Shown: positions 27,948 to 36,725, counted from the first letter of the stretch. The stretch is DNA of 64,000 nt from an uncultured Algibacter sp. (GCA_947502405.1 CANMZT010000005.1:1-64000); one strand, 5' to 3'. The notes: generated by a model not told the origin, from the sequence alone. Made by a program: numbers and translations.

Positions 27948-28027
27948 TTATAAAAAGTTTTGCACTAAAATAATAATATAAAATGTAAACCAATAGTTTA
28001 AACTGCTGCTATTCTTAAAAGTTTTTT

Positions 28028-28187
28028 GGGCGTTACCACAATCCCGATAGCTATCGGGAGGGCTTTACGCTATATATTTTTAGAATGTCATTGTGAGGAG
28101 TGAACGACGTAGCAATCTGCTAAATTATAGTTTAAGTAAATTATATGTTTCTCAAGTTTTTAAAAAGGATGCTGCTACAATCCCTAA
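28028..28187 (+). repeat. Structured dispersed repeat, copy e, interrupted by another repeat
   Basis: Starts GGGCGTTACCAC, has the palindrome TCCCGATAGCTATCGGGA (28042-28059) as arm 1 and the conserved GGGCTTTACGCTATAT block, then resumes at about 28171 with AAAAAGGATGCTGCTACAATCCCTAA. The roughly 85 bases between do not belong to the family and contain a different repeat. This fills most of the 27948-28269 gap, which has no gene I can support. Confidence 0.65.
28087..28120. repeat. Second repeat type nested in copy e
   Basis: GTCATTGTGAGGAGTGAACG and the following GTAGCAATCTGC match the GTCATTGCGAGGA...GCAATC repeat pattern seen between genes in many bacteria, here inside the outer repeat. 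Confidence 0.5.
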
Positions 28188-28269
28188 AGTACATATCCGT
28201 TAAGTACATTTGAATCATAAAATTCAGCTTACCTTTTGTTGTATACTAGCGTTCGTTTGTTAAGCAAAT

Positions 28270-29352
28270 CTATTTCAATAAAGCTTCTAATGTTTGCCAC
28301 ATTGGTTCCCAATCTATAACACTTCTCAAATTTTGATTTGAAATATTTATACTTTTGTCTCCCATAATTAAAAGTATAACAAGTAAATCTGTAGAAATGG
28401 CATATATTTTTGAGTCAGAAATAGAATCAAAGTGTAATTTGAATTGTTTTAAATTACGGATAAACGATTCTTTATTGTTTTTAATAAAATTGTCTAAATC
28501 TTTAATTGTTTTTAAAGAGGATTGATTTAAAGTCTCTATTAATCTTGAATAAAGCTCCCATTGAATTTCATCATAGTAATCATTAAGATTAAAATATGGA
28601 TCGTTATAATGAAGATAATTAAAGTTTTCTGCTATTTTTATTATTTCATTAATTTCTGAATTATCGTATAAATATGATCTAAGCGATAATCTGTTAAATT
28701 CAAGATTCAATTCACCTTTGTCAATAGAATCTTCGATTTCATTATTCAATTTAGAAGTTTCTTTTTTTATAGACAAAAACTGCTCATCAGCAAGTTCTAA
28801 TAAAGCACTCAATCTATAAATTTTTCTCTTTAGTAGGCTAGGAATTTCTTTTTTAGTCTTATAACGTAATTTGTGATCGATTGCTGCCCAGGAATGTTGA
28901 AGTATAGTTCTTATTTGAATTTCAGCAGTGTACATTTTGAATGATTTCCATTCAACCAGTTTGTCCCTTTTTTTTCCTATTCTAAGTATATAGTGTAATG
29001 ATTGATATCCAAATTTATCGGGAATATTAATTTTTGTTTTATCAATACTTTTATCTGAATCAATTTTGAATTCATCTTCAATTAATTGTGCTATTTTATA
29101 AATGTCTTCTGTATAATATGTAATTATTCTTATACCACATAAATCAGTTATATCATTAATAGGATTATTGTAGTTTTTTTCCGGACGGTTTATTTTTTCC
29201 TTAAAACTTTCAATAGATTTTGTTCTACTTTCGATTGATACAATTTCAATGTTAGATTCTCTGATTAATTCTTTGAGTAACTCAGTTAATTTGTTTTGAA
29301 ATATCTCATAACTTGGTCTAATTAATGTGTATTCTTTTATTGATTCACTCAT
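28270..29352 (-). CDS. Stand-alone RelA/SpoT-type alarmone synthetase with extra C-terminal region
   Basis: Predicted to transfer pyrophosphate from ATP to a purine nucleotide. The 360-aa protein has the synthetase domain at residues 35-175: SRTKSIESFKEK near 42, DLCGIRIITYY with Asp70, DKFGYQSLHY with Gly115-Tyr116 and His120, and AEIQIRTILQHSW with Glu144, Gln146 and Arg148. No HD hydrolase, TGS or ACT domain is present. The C-terminal 180 residues are helical and I do not recognise them. It is longer than typical small alarmone synthetases (200-260 aa) and close in size to fused toxin-antitoxin versions. The gene stands alone, with an inverted repeat upstream. Confidence 0.85.
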   Translation of the reverse strand: MSESIKEYTLIRPSYEIFQNKLTELLKELIRESNIEIVSIESRTKSIESFKEKINRPEKNYNNPINDITDLCGIRIITYYTEDIYKIAQLIEDEFKIDSDKSIDKTKINIPDKFGYQSLHYILRIGKKRDKLVEWKSFKMYTAEIQIRTILQHSWAAIDHKLRYKTKKEIPSLLKRKIYRLSALLELADEQFLSIKKETSKLNNEIEDSIDKGELNLEFNRLSLRSYLYDNSEINEIIKIAENFNYLHYNDPYFNLNDYYDEIQWELYSRLIETLNQSSLKTIKDLDNFIKNNKESFIRNLKQFKLHFDSISDSKIYAISTDLLVILLIMGDKSINISNQNLRSVIDWEPMWQTLEALLK

Positions 29353-29373
29353 TTTTATTATTTGTCTAAGTAT

Positions 29374-29413
29374 CTTATGGATACAATTCCTTTTTTACGA
29401 AATCATCCATAAG
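29374..29413. promoter_or_regulatory. Inverted repeat upstream of the RelA/SpoT gene
   Basis: CTTATGGAT (29374-29382) and ATCCATAAG (29405-29413) form a perfect 9-base inverted repeat with a 22-base spacer, starting 22 bases upstream of the start codon. It may be an operator or a leader hairpin. Confidence 0.4.
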
Positions 29414-29497
29414 TTAAACGAAAGTAGCTGAAATTTTTTACAAAATCAAGCGTTAATATAATTAGATAGATAAGTAATACAGTTTTCAAAAATTCAG

Positions 29498-29505
29498 TAT
29501 TTTTG
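29498..29505 (+). promoter_or_regulatory. Likely -7 box for the DUF4294 gene
   Basis: TATTTTTG fits TAnnTTTG exactly and sits 28 bases before the ATG at 29533. A matching TTG at the -33 position is not evident. Confidence 0.4.
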
Positions 29506-29532
29506 GCATAATAAATGCCCTTAATTTATTAA

Positions 29533-30210
29533 ATGAACTACTTAAAATACATACTTGTTATTTTTCCTATGCTACTCTTTGCTCAGGTAAATGAGATTAA
29601 GCAGGATACCATACCCACAGAGTATATTATTATTGAAGGCGATTCGGTTCCTAGAGTGTCTATCGATTTGGATGAAGTGATGCTGCTTCATAAGTTAAAA
29701 TTCGATAGTAGAAAAGACCGTATACGTTATTTAATTCTCAGAAGAAAAACCATAAAAGTATATCCTTATGCAAAAATGGCAGCAGAACGTTTAGACTCTA
29801 TGAATGCTCGTATGGCAACCTTAACCAAAAACAGAGAAAAAAAACGTTACACCAAACGAGTACAAAAATATATTGAAGGTGAATTTTCAGATGAGCTAAA
29901 AAAACTCACCCGAACTGAAGGGCAAATTTTAGTAAAATTGATTCATAGACAAACAGGAAAAACGGCCTTTAATCTTATAAAAGAACTTCGTAATGGATGG
30001 CGTGCCTTTTGGTACAATACTACAGCAAGTATGTTTGATATTTCTTTAAAGCGGGAGTATGACCCTATGAACGAAAAAGAAGATTATCTAATTGAAGATG
30101 TGTTGCAGCGTAACTTCCAAAGTGGGCGTTTAGAGCGTCAAAAATCAGCCTTGGATATTGATTTCTATGATTTAACAAACAAGTGGATTTATAATAAGCC
30201 ACCAGAATAA
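29533..30210 (+). CDS. DUF4294 protein, exported
   Basis: A 225-aa protein with a signal peptide (cleaved after LLFAQ near residue 18) followed by a DUF4294 domain. The family pattern is clear in VYPYAKMAAERLDSM near residues 77-91, RVQKYIEGEFSDELKKLTRTE and FNLIKELRNGWRAFWYNTTA further on. It is restricted to Bacteroidota and has no established function. The TAA stop at 30208-30210 is followed directly by the ATG of the hemolysin III gene, so the two are very likely translated together, placing this protein in an envelope context. Confidence 0.88.
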   Translation: MNYLKYILVIFPMLLFAQVNEIKQDTIPTEYIIIEGDSVPRVSIDLDEVMLLHKLKFDSRKDRIRYLILRRKTIKVYPYAKMAAERLDSMNARMATLTKNREKKRYTKRVQKYIEGEFSDELKKLTRTEGQILVKLIHRQTGKTAFNLIKELRNGWRAFWYNTTASMFDISLKREYDPMNEKEDYLIEDVLQRNFQSGRLERQKSALDIDFYDLTNKWIYNKPPE

Positions 30211-30837
30211 ATGCGTATTCAAACACCATTTGAAGAAAAGTTAAATGCCATTTCTCATGCTATTGGTGCTGTATTTGGTATTGCTGCTTTAATATTACTA
30301 ATTACCTATGACTCTAATAAAACAGATTGGAGCCTTTTTAGTGTTATTGTTTATGGTGTTTCAATCATTATTTTGTTTACAGCTTCAACATTGTATCATG
30401 CAGTAAAAGGGGAGAAGCGCAAGCACTATTTTAGAGTTGTAGACCACATTAGTATTTATTTTTTAATTGCTGGAACGTATACACCTGTTTGCTTAATAGC
30501 TTTAGAGCAAACTCTGGGATGGACCCTTTTTTATTCCGTTTGGGGAATTGCTGCTTTTGGTGTGATTTTAAAACTGTTTTTTACTGGTAAATTCGAGCTC
30601 TTTTCTACCTTACTCTATTTAGTTATGGGATGGCTCATTGTGTTTGATTTTTCAAACTTATCAGATGCTATTACAGATTATGGTGTTCTATTTCTATTTG
30701 CAGGAGGGTTAGCTTATACCGTTGGTATTGTGTTTTATGCTATTCAAAAAATACCATATAATCATGTCATTTGGCATTTGTTTGTATTAGCAGGCGCAAT
30801 TTTTCACTTTTTTATGATTTACCTGTACGTTATTTAA
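30211..30837 (+). CDS. Hemolysin III / PAQR family membrane protein (TrhA-like)
   Basis: A 208-aa integral membrane protein with seven hydrophobic helices. The PAQR/HlyIII features are present: EEKLNAISHAIGAVFG at the N terminus, STLYHAVKGEKRKHYFRVVDH with the first His and Asp, and a final HVIWHLFVLAGAIFHFF with the other metal ligands. The family binds zinc; the bacterial members are linked to membrane-fluidity homeostasis, while the hemolysin name is historical. It abuts the DUF4294 gene with no gap. Confidence 0.9.
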   Translation: MRIQTPFEEKLNAISHAIGAVFGIAALILLITYDSNKTDWSLFSVIVYGVSIIILFTASTLYHAVKGEKRKHYFRVVDHISIYFLIAGTYTPVCLIALEQTLGWTLFYSVWGIAAFGVILKLFFTGKFELFSTLLYLVMGWLIVFDFSNLSDAITDYGVLFLFAGGLAYTVGIVFYAIQKIPYNHVIWHLFVLAGAIFHFFMIYLYVI

Positions 30838-30844
30838 AAAAAAG

Positions 30845-31597
30845 TTACTCTCTTTTAATCAACTTAAAAGTACGCTCTTTATCGCCTTGTTTAATTTTTA
30901 GAATATAAATACCAAATGAGAGTGTGTTTCCGAGTAACGGCAATGAGTATGTATCGTTGCTTTCTGTCATGGACAGGCTGTTTTTTATAACAGAGCGTCC
31001 TAAAATATCATACAAAGTATATTCAATTGGAGCATTTTCATCTAAAGAAACGATTCTTAACGATACATTGTCTACAAATGGATTTGGGTAAACAGAAGCA
31101 TTAAATCCATCTTCTTCCTCGATAACTAAAAATGGATCAGTAATAGAAATTTTCAATTCACTTAATCCATAGCAATTGCCACCATAATTGGAGTTGGGTG
31201 TAATTAAAACGTAGCGTGCTTTAACTGCATCAAAATCGGGGCCTTCATCACCTTCATAAGTAGATAAACCTGAGGCTTGTTCCATATTAAATGCTCCTAA
31301 ATTGGTCCATGTAACACCATCTAGCGAGTAGTCTATATTGAATTCATTGATGCCGTAATCCAAATGTTTAGGTTCGTTAGCATTCCAAAATTTAGTTTCA
31401 TTTAAAACATAGTCATAACCTAGGTCGTACATAATCCAATGGGTTTCACCATAAGAAGCAATTGGGTTTGGAGATGGGTCGCAAGATACCCAACCATCGT
31501 ACCAAGTTGTGCTATGCCTATCAGGATAACATTGTGCTTTTGTAAGTTGAAAACTTAATAAAACAATTAACGATATGTATAAACTCTTTGTTTTCAT
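30845..31597 (-). CDS. Secreted discoidin-like protein with T9SS type A sorting domain
   Basis: A 250-aa protein with a signal peptide ending at TKAQ (residue 22), a discoidin/F5-F8 type C-like beta domain at about 30-165 (DLGYDYVLNETKFWN, VTWTNLGAF, ARYVLITPN), and the type A sorting domain at about 172-250, with VYPNPFVDNVSLRI, YDILGRSV and FGIYILKI. Such proteins are exported through T9SS and kept on the surface or released. The gene is third in an operon with DUF1800 and DUF1501 genes and shares a TAATG stop-start overlap with the DUF1501 gene. Confidence 0.87.
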   Translation of the reverse strand: MKTKSLYISLIVLLSFQLTKAQCYPDRHSTTWYDGWVSCDPSPNPIASYGETHWIMYDLGYDYVLNETKFWNANEPKHLDYGINEFNIDYSLDGVTWTNLGAFNMEQASGLSTYEGDEGPDFDAVKARYVLITPNSNYGGNCYGLSELKISITDPFLVIEEEDGFNASVYPNPFVDNVSLRIVSLDENAPIEYTLYDILGRSVIKNSLSMTESNDTYSLPLLGNTLSFGIYILKIKQGDKERTFKLIKRE

Positions 31598-33009
31598 TAT
31601 TGCATATTCATAAAACCTATTGGTTGTGTATTGGAAGCAGTATCGTAAAAATTAGAAATATTTGGAAAAATAGTTGGTAACTCTGATGCTGGAACACCAA
31701 ACCACAAGGCTAATTCTGCCATATAGCTATCGGCTGCAGTTGTTGGTATAATAACACTATCATTTATATTTAAATTACTATTTAAGGCTAAAGTTGGATA
31801 GTCTCCATAGATGTCTTTCCCATTTACAGCGCCACCCATCATAAATGCATTTCCGCCCCAAGCATGGTCTGTACCATTTCCATTAGAAGTAAGGGTTCTA
31901 GCAAAATCTGAAACACTAAATGTTGTTACACAATCATTCACATTAAGTTCGGTCATTACATCGTTAAAATATTTTAAGGCGTCGTTTACTTCAGTTAATT
32001 TATTGCTGTGGTTTATTAAAAGTTCGTCATGATGATCCCAACCACCAATTTGCACAAAAAATATTTGTCTTGAAAAGCCTAGAGTATCTCTGGAAGCTAT
32101 GGTTTTAGCAACCATGTTTAATTGCGCTGCGAGGTCATTATATTCAGGCAGCTGGGTGCTAAAATCTGATATGGCATCAACAGCTGCTTGAAATTCTAAA
32201 TTGGCATCATTAGAGGTTTTTATGGTGTTCTTATAGGCGTTTTTAAAAATATCTTGATAATCTCTTTCTAGCATGGTATTTAAAGCAGCCGTTTTTAATT
32301 CATTAAACTGTCCAGATTCACCATAGCCATTTATGCCAATACTGCCATTGTTACTAATGGCATAAGGGATAATTTGATTACCACGTTGGAAGATGTTACT
32401 ACCTCGTAAAGAAATATTCATCGAGATGTTTTGATTGGAGTTCATGGATTGAACTAAGTCTGCAATTCGTCCGCCCCAACCTGTATTGGTTCTTTCATGT
32501 GGGCGTCCTGTTTGCCATTGTTGTTGCTGATCTGCATGCGAAAACAAGCCTAAAGGTGTTTTAACAATGCCATTTAAAATATCAGTTTTACTAGAAGGTT
32601 CTATAAGTGTTCCAACGTTAGAAAGAAAGGCTAAGTTGCCACTTTCAAAAAGTTGTTGCATATGTGGCATTGTGGGATGCAAGCCATAAATACGTCCGTC
32701 TGAAGTATTAGGGTTTATTTGTAGAATATCATTCTGCGGTATGGCTAAGTTAGATCGCGTCGTTGCGTATTCGTTGTATTCATTATCGCCTTTAGGTATA
32801 AGCATATTAAATGAATCGTTACCACCACCTAGCAATACACAGACAAGTGCTTTATAATCGCCACCAAGCGTAATTCGTGATGAATTATCCATTGCTGAAG
32901 CTGCCATAGCTTTAAGGTTGATTAAAGAAGAAAACAGGGTAGTATAACCCAATGCAGCACAGGAATCTCCAATAAACTTTCTTCTTGATATATGTTTGTG
33001 TTTTGTCAT
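31597..33009 (-). CDS. DUF1501 family protein with twin-arginine-like signal
   Basis: A 470-aa member of DUF1501, an alkaline-phosphatase-like fold family of unknown activity. The N terminus SRRKFIGDSCAALGYTTLF has the paired arginines and hydrophobic stretch of a Tat signal. Family blocks include ALVCVLLGGGNDSFNMLIP near residues 54-72, LGLFSHADQQQQWQTG near 152-167, VQIGGWDHH near 322 and TLTSNGNGTDHAWGGN near 364-379. DUF1501 genes nearly always follow a DUF1800 gene, as here (9-base gap), and the pair is thought to act together at the cell envelope. Confidence 0.9.
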   Translation of the reverse strand: MTKHKHISRRKFIGDSCAALGYTTLFSSLINLKAMAASAMDNSSRITLGGDYKALVCVLLGGGNDSFNMLIPKGDNEYNEYATTRSNLAIPQNDILQINPNTSDGRIYGLHPTMPHMQQLFESGNLAFLSNVGTLIEPSSKTDILNGIVKTPLGLFSHADQQQQWQTGRPHERTNTGWGGRIADLVQSMNSNQNISMNISLRGSNIFQRGNQIIPYAISNNGSIGINGYGESGQFNELKTAALNTMLERDYQDIFKNAYKNTIKTSNDANLEFQAAVDAISDFSTQLPEYNDLAAQLNMVAKTIASRDTLGFSRQIFFVQIGGWDHHDELLINHSNKLTEVNDALKYFNDVMTELNVNDCVTTFSVSDFARTLTSNGNGTDHAWGGNAFMMGGAVNGKDIYGDYPTLALNSNLNINDSVIIPTTAADSYMAELALWFGVPASELPTIFPNISNFYDTASNTQPIGFMNMQ

Positions 33010-33018
33010 TTTTTAAGG

Positions 33019-34827
33019 CTATTTAAGAATGGCATAATCAGGGCTTATTAGTAATAGATATAGTGCCATTTTTACACGTAAGTCTGTATATTGAAAATCG
33101 TCGTTCCAATCGTTAACAATGGGGTCAATAGCATCTTTAATAAGGTTTTTAGTTTCTCTTGATAATTGTCCATGAGTAAACAATTTGTCTAATTGATTAA
33201 CTAAGACTTCGCTGTCTTTAGCATAGTATTTTAAGGCTTCAAAGTCTAAAGAGCGCCCTTCCATATCTATATCCCAAGTTCTTAAGATAGAGTAGTATTG
33301 TGGAAAAGTCCAGAAGTCTACCTCATTTATAAAATCTATACTGGTTGCAGAATTATGAATTTCAAACTCTGGACCTACCATTTTTGCATTATCAAACTCT
33401 GAATTAGGTACATAGGCAGGTAAATAAAAGTTAAATACATGCGGTGCAGCAAGTGGAGATTGCCCTGTAGCTTCATAAAAATTATAGGCAACATTCCAAT
33501 TTTCACTATTGTCGTTATTCAAGTCAAGTTGTCTGGCTACATTAAAATAGCGAATCATAGGTTCAACTAATTTTCCGTTTTTTGGATTATCAATCCAACT
33601 ACAGCTTCTAGCTTCTTCATCTAATAAAATAGTTTTAATTACAGCTTTCATATCACCTCTAACACCTTTAGTATTATTAAAAGCAGCACTGACTCTTGAT
33701 ATGTAAGCTGGCGATGGGTTGGATTTAACAAGTTGTTGAATAAGGCGTGTTGCTATAAATGGCCCTACATTTTGATGGTTGAATAAATTGTTAATGGCAT
33801 CATCAATATCTTGCATACCAGATTGCCCACTAGGTATTACTTGTCCATTTAGTAAACGTTTTTCACCAGGTTCATGAAATTCATCATACATAACCATAGG
33901 TATATCTTTAATAGCTAGATAGTGATTTACACCAAAGCGAGGTGTTACGCCCCATGGGTTTTCTATAACATCAGCAGGACCAAGTCCTGTGAATATTTTT
34001 GCAAACTCTTTTATATCGTTGTTGTTATAAGTAGGAATTCGGTCGCCGTTACCATCTAAAGCATAACTACCATCTTGATTCATTTCATAAAGACCGATAG
34101 TGAATAATTGCATGATTTCTCTAGCAAAATTTTCATCAGGATGAATATTTTCTTTTGGGTTACTTCTAGGGTTGTTATAATGACTCAGATAAATTCCCAT
34201 CATGGGATGTAGTGTCACTTCTCGTAACAAATTCTTGAAATTTCCAAAAGCATTGTCTTTTAATACATCATAATAATCTCCTAATCCAACACCATAATCA
34301 CCAATATTAGACTCCCTAGAGATAACTAAAATTTCACTTAAGGCAAGAGCAATTCGTTGTCTGAGTAAATCTTCATTTCCAATGTTGCTTTCCCACCAAG
34401 CATATTGAAAATGAACCCAATATGGCCCAAAATAATCATCTTCATTACCACCATTAGCAACAAACCTATTTAAAGCTTTATCATAAACAGTTTGAGTCAA
34501 TGTACCCATAGATTGCGAATTCAAATCAAACTGCTGGTCAATCCAATCTTCATATGTGCCTTCAGCTACTGTTTTAATATAATCTAAATCAGTACCAAAA
34601 GTGGCTTGCGCTAAAAACCGAGAGGTTTCAAGTAAGCGTCCATCTAACCCAGAACCATTTATAGTATTATCATCACTAGCCATTTCATTCCAGCCAGCAC
34701 GATTTTCTTGACTGCTTGAAGTTACTTTTATGCCATTGCTATGGCCAGCACCTAAATAATCACTGTATTGTTGCGAAAAGAAACAAATGGGTAAACATAA
34801 AAACAGGTAGAGTATGAGGTGTTTCAT
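33019..34827 (-). CDS. DUF1800 family protein, exported
   Basis: A 602-aa exported protein, with start at the ATG at 34827 because it places a signal peptide (MKHLILYLFLCLPICFFSQ) at the N terminus; the longer frame begins at 34887. DUF1800 features are visible: RFLAQATFGTDLDYI, ENFAREIMQLFTIGL with the conserved Glu and Arg, FAKIFTGL, and the late LVKSNPSPAYISRV. The biochemical role of the family is not established. First gene of the DUF1800-DUF1501-T9SS operon; a possible -7 box is at 34885-34892. Confidence 0.88.
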   Translation of the reverse strand: MKHLILYLFLCLPICFFSQQYSDYLGAGHSNGIKVTSSSQENRAGWNEMASDDNTINGSGLDGRLLETSRFLAQATFGTDLDYIKTVAEGTYEDWIDQQFDLNSQSMGTLTQTVYDKALNRFVANGGNEDDYFGPYWVHFQYAWWESNIGNEDLLRQRIALALSEILVISRESNIGDYGVGLGDYYDVLKDNAFGNFKNLLREVTLHPMMGIYLSHYNNPRSNPKENIHPDENFAREIMQLFTIGLYEMNQDGSYALDGNGDRIPTYNNNDIKEFAKIFTGLGPADVIENPWGVTPRFGVNHYLAIKDIPMVMYDEFHEPGEKRLLNGQVIPSGQSGMQDIDDAINNLFNHQNVGPFIATRLIQQLVKSNPSPAYISRVSAAFNNTKGVRGDMKAVIKTILLDEEARSCSWIDNPKNGKLVEPMIRYFNVARQLDLNNDNSENWNVAYNFYEATGQSPLAAPHVFNFYLPAYVPNSEFDNAKMVGPEFEIHNSATSIDFINEVDFWTFPQYYSILRTWDIDMEGRSLDFEALKYYAKDSEVLVNQLDKLFTHGQLSRETKNLIKDAIDPIVNDWNDDFQYTDLRVKMALYLLLISPDYAILK

Positions 34828-34884
34828 GCAATTTTTTTTAATGTTAACTATTAAATATGTAGGTTTTTTTAACAGGTAACGATT

Positions 34885-34892
34885 CAAATATA
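34885..34892 (-). promoter_or_regulatory. Possible -7 box of the DUF1800 operon
   Basis: CAAATATA reads TATATTTG on the minus strand, an exact TAnnTTTG match, 58 bases before the chosen start. No TTG at the expected upstream distance. Confidence 0.35.
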
Positions 34893-34999
34893 GTTAAAAA
34901 CCAGTCAATTAGCATATTTTTTCGATGAATGGTAAATTCACTTTATATTAACATCATAAATAGAGTTTTATTGTTTAATTTGAACATTTTAAGGAATAC

Positions 35000-35497
35000 A
35001 TGGTAAAAATAAAAGGAGCAAATACAACTCAAAATTTTATTGAAATAGAGAAACTGGCAGATATTATTTGGCGAGAGCATTATATCCCAATTGTTGGTAA
35101 ACCTCAAATCGATTATATGCTTAAAAAGTTTCAGTCTGCAAGAGCTATTAAAGAACAGATTGAAGTAGGTTTTGAATATTATCTAATTTATTTTGATGGC
35201 AAGTCTGTGGGTTACATTTCAATTAAGCCAGAAATGTATGCCCTGTTTTTGAGTAAAATATATGTTTTAAGTAGCCATAGGGGAAAGAAAATTGGGAAGT
35301 TAGCAATGCAATTTATAGAAGAAAAGGCGAAGGCTTATCAATTTAAAAAGATAAGATTAACCGTAAATGTTAACAATACAAACTCTATAAAAGCCTACGA
35401 GAAATTAGGCTTTAAAAATATGGGGCCTTTAGTAGCAGATATTGGAAATGGATTTGTAATGGATGATTATGAGATGGTAAAATTAGTTAAAAGATAA
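35000..35497 (+). CDS. GNAT-family N-acetyltransferase
   Basis: A 165-aa single-domain GNAT enzyme using acetyl-CoA. Motif A is visible as LSKIYVLSSHRGKKIGKLAM near residues 89-108 (the R-x-x-G-K-x-G type loop that holds the CoA pyrophosphate), and motif B as LTVNVNNTNSIKAYEKLGFK near 120-139. The acceptor amine cannot be read; free amino acids, proteins and small toxins are all family substrates. It is monocistronic and converges on the DUF4268 gene 25 bases away. Confidence 0.88.
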   Translation: MVKIKGANTTQNFIEIEKLADIIWREHYIPIVGKPQIDYMLKKFQSARAIKEQIEVGFEYYLIYFDGKSVGYISIKPEMYALFLSKIYVLSSHRGKKIGKLAMQFIEEKAKAYQFKKIRLTVNVNNTNSIKAYEKLGFKNMGPLVADIGNGFVMDDYEMVKLVKR

Positions 35498-35522
35498 AAG
35501 CGTAGTATTTCAATTTACTAAA

Positions 35523-35951
35523 TCACCCCTCAATAACATCTTTATACTCCTCAAAAAAAGCCTCAAAACGCAGCATTTTTTCATTAAAGAATTCCATAAC
35601 ATCACGCCACGAATTCTTATTATGTATAGATACCTTTTGCTCTATAGGCAAGTAAATTCTAGAAATCTCTTTGTGGTTCTCCAAAATATATTCCTCATCA
35701 TAAATAGCATCAGGTAAATATTCATCTAGCAGAATCGATTTTAAAGCAAGAAGTTTTTCCCAGTATTTAATACGATATTCCAAATCATTTTCAAGGTCTA
35801 AAGCCACAAGAGCTTTCTTATTATCAAAATGAAATTTAAAACTTAAGCATTTAAGTTTAGTATCATACAAGATCCATTTCCTTGGAAAGGATTTTCCAAA
35901 GCTTGTCCAAAACTCTTGCCGTAAGCGTCTAGATTCTTCTTTACTGAACAT
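35523..35951 (-). CDS. DUF4268 protein
   Basis: A 142-aa soluble protein that fits DUF4268, with FSKEESRRLRQEFWTSFGKS at the N terminus and FHFDNKKALVALDLE near residues 55-69. The fold is expected to resemble endonuclease-related small domains found both alone and at the end of larger proteins, but no activity is established. It lies between a GNAT gene and the ZIP transporter gene on the minus strand, with a hairpin pair in the 99-base gap upstream. Confidence 0.85.
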   Translation of the reverse strand: MFSKEESRRLRQEFWTSFGKSFPRKWILYDTKLKCLSFKFHFDNKKALVALDLENDLEYRIKYWEKLLALKSILLDEYLPDAIYDEEYILENHKEISRIYLPIEQKVSIHNKNSWRDVMEFFNEKMLRFEAFFEEYKDVIEG

Positions 35952-35971
35952 TTAAAATCTTCAATTTTTTC

Positions 35972-36044
35972 ATTCCTGCGAAGGCAGGAATCCATTTTAA
36001 TATATTTTAGTTTCAATTGATGAGGTTCCTGCCTTCGCAGGAAT
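35972..36044. repeat. Pair of complementary hairpins (ATTCCTGC family)
   Basis: ATTCCTGCGAAGGCAGGAAT (35972-35991) is a hairpin with a GAAG loop. At 36025-36044 lies its reverse complement with a CTTC loop. The two can fold separately or pair with each other as one long stem. They lie between the ZIP and DUF4268 genes. Related short palindromes occur at 38871-38892 and 61570-61587. Confidence 0.75.
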
Positions 36045-36050
36045 GTTATA

Positions 36051-36725
36051 TTATATCAAATAAGCAATTCCAACTCCTAAAATAATTGCTACAAATTTAG
36101 ACATGTTAAACTTGTGTCCCTCACCACTTTCAAATAAAATGGTAGTCGAAATATGAAAAAATACACCAATAACCAACGCATTAATGGCGTGTGTATAATT
36201 TGCAATTATGCTAAAGGTATGCGAAATCCAGGTGCCCAAAGGCGTCATTAAAGCAAATACAATTAAAAAACTTGCTATTTGAAGTTTAGAGTAATTAGAT
36301 TGTATTAAAAACATAGTAATCAATGTAGCAATAGGGATTTTATGAACCAAAACACCATAAACCATATCATTATGGTCATGAATAGAAAACCCTTCTAAAA
36401 AGCTATGAATACACAAACTAATAAACAATAACCAGGGGAAAGACGTTTCGTTTTTGTGTATATGTACATGCCCATGTTCAGCACCTTTAGAGAATAACTC
36501 CAAAACAATTTGCAGCATAATACCGCACATAATTAAAAGACCTGTTTTTTTAGTCTCTAAATGATTATAAACTTCCGGAAGCAACTCAAAAAGTGTAAGT
36601 GCCAATAAAAAAGCACCACTAAAAGAGAGTAGGAGCTTGGTATTCCAAGACTTTTGCTTTTTTGTAAAAAAAGCTAAAGCAAAACCAAGGGCAACAGCAA
36701 GAAAGGGTAAAATAAATTTATTCAT
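36051..36725 (-). CDS. ZIP-family divalent metal transporter
   Basis: A 224-aa inner-membrane transporter of zinc or other divalent metals. About seven or eight hydrophobic helices are seen. The metal path is marked by HSFLEGFSIHDH near residues 107-118 (helix 4) and VHKIPIATLI near 127-136 (helix 5), both signatures of ZIP proteins. A short His-rich loop, EHGHVHIHKNE near residues 83-93, may act as a metal-sensing or feeding loop. It lies between two minus-strand genes and is separated from its neighbours by gaps. Confidence 0.9.
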   Translation of the reverse strand: MNKFILPFLAVALGFALAFFTKKQKSWNTKLLLSFSGAFLLALTLFELLPEVYNHLETKKTGLLIMCGIMLQIVLELFSKGAEHGHVHIHKNETSFPWLLFISLCIHSFLEGFSIHDHNDMVYGVLVHKIPIATLITMFLIQSNYSKLQIASFLIVFALMTPLGTWISHTFSIIANYTHAINALVIGVFFHISTTILFESGEGHKFNMSKFVAIILGVGIAYLI

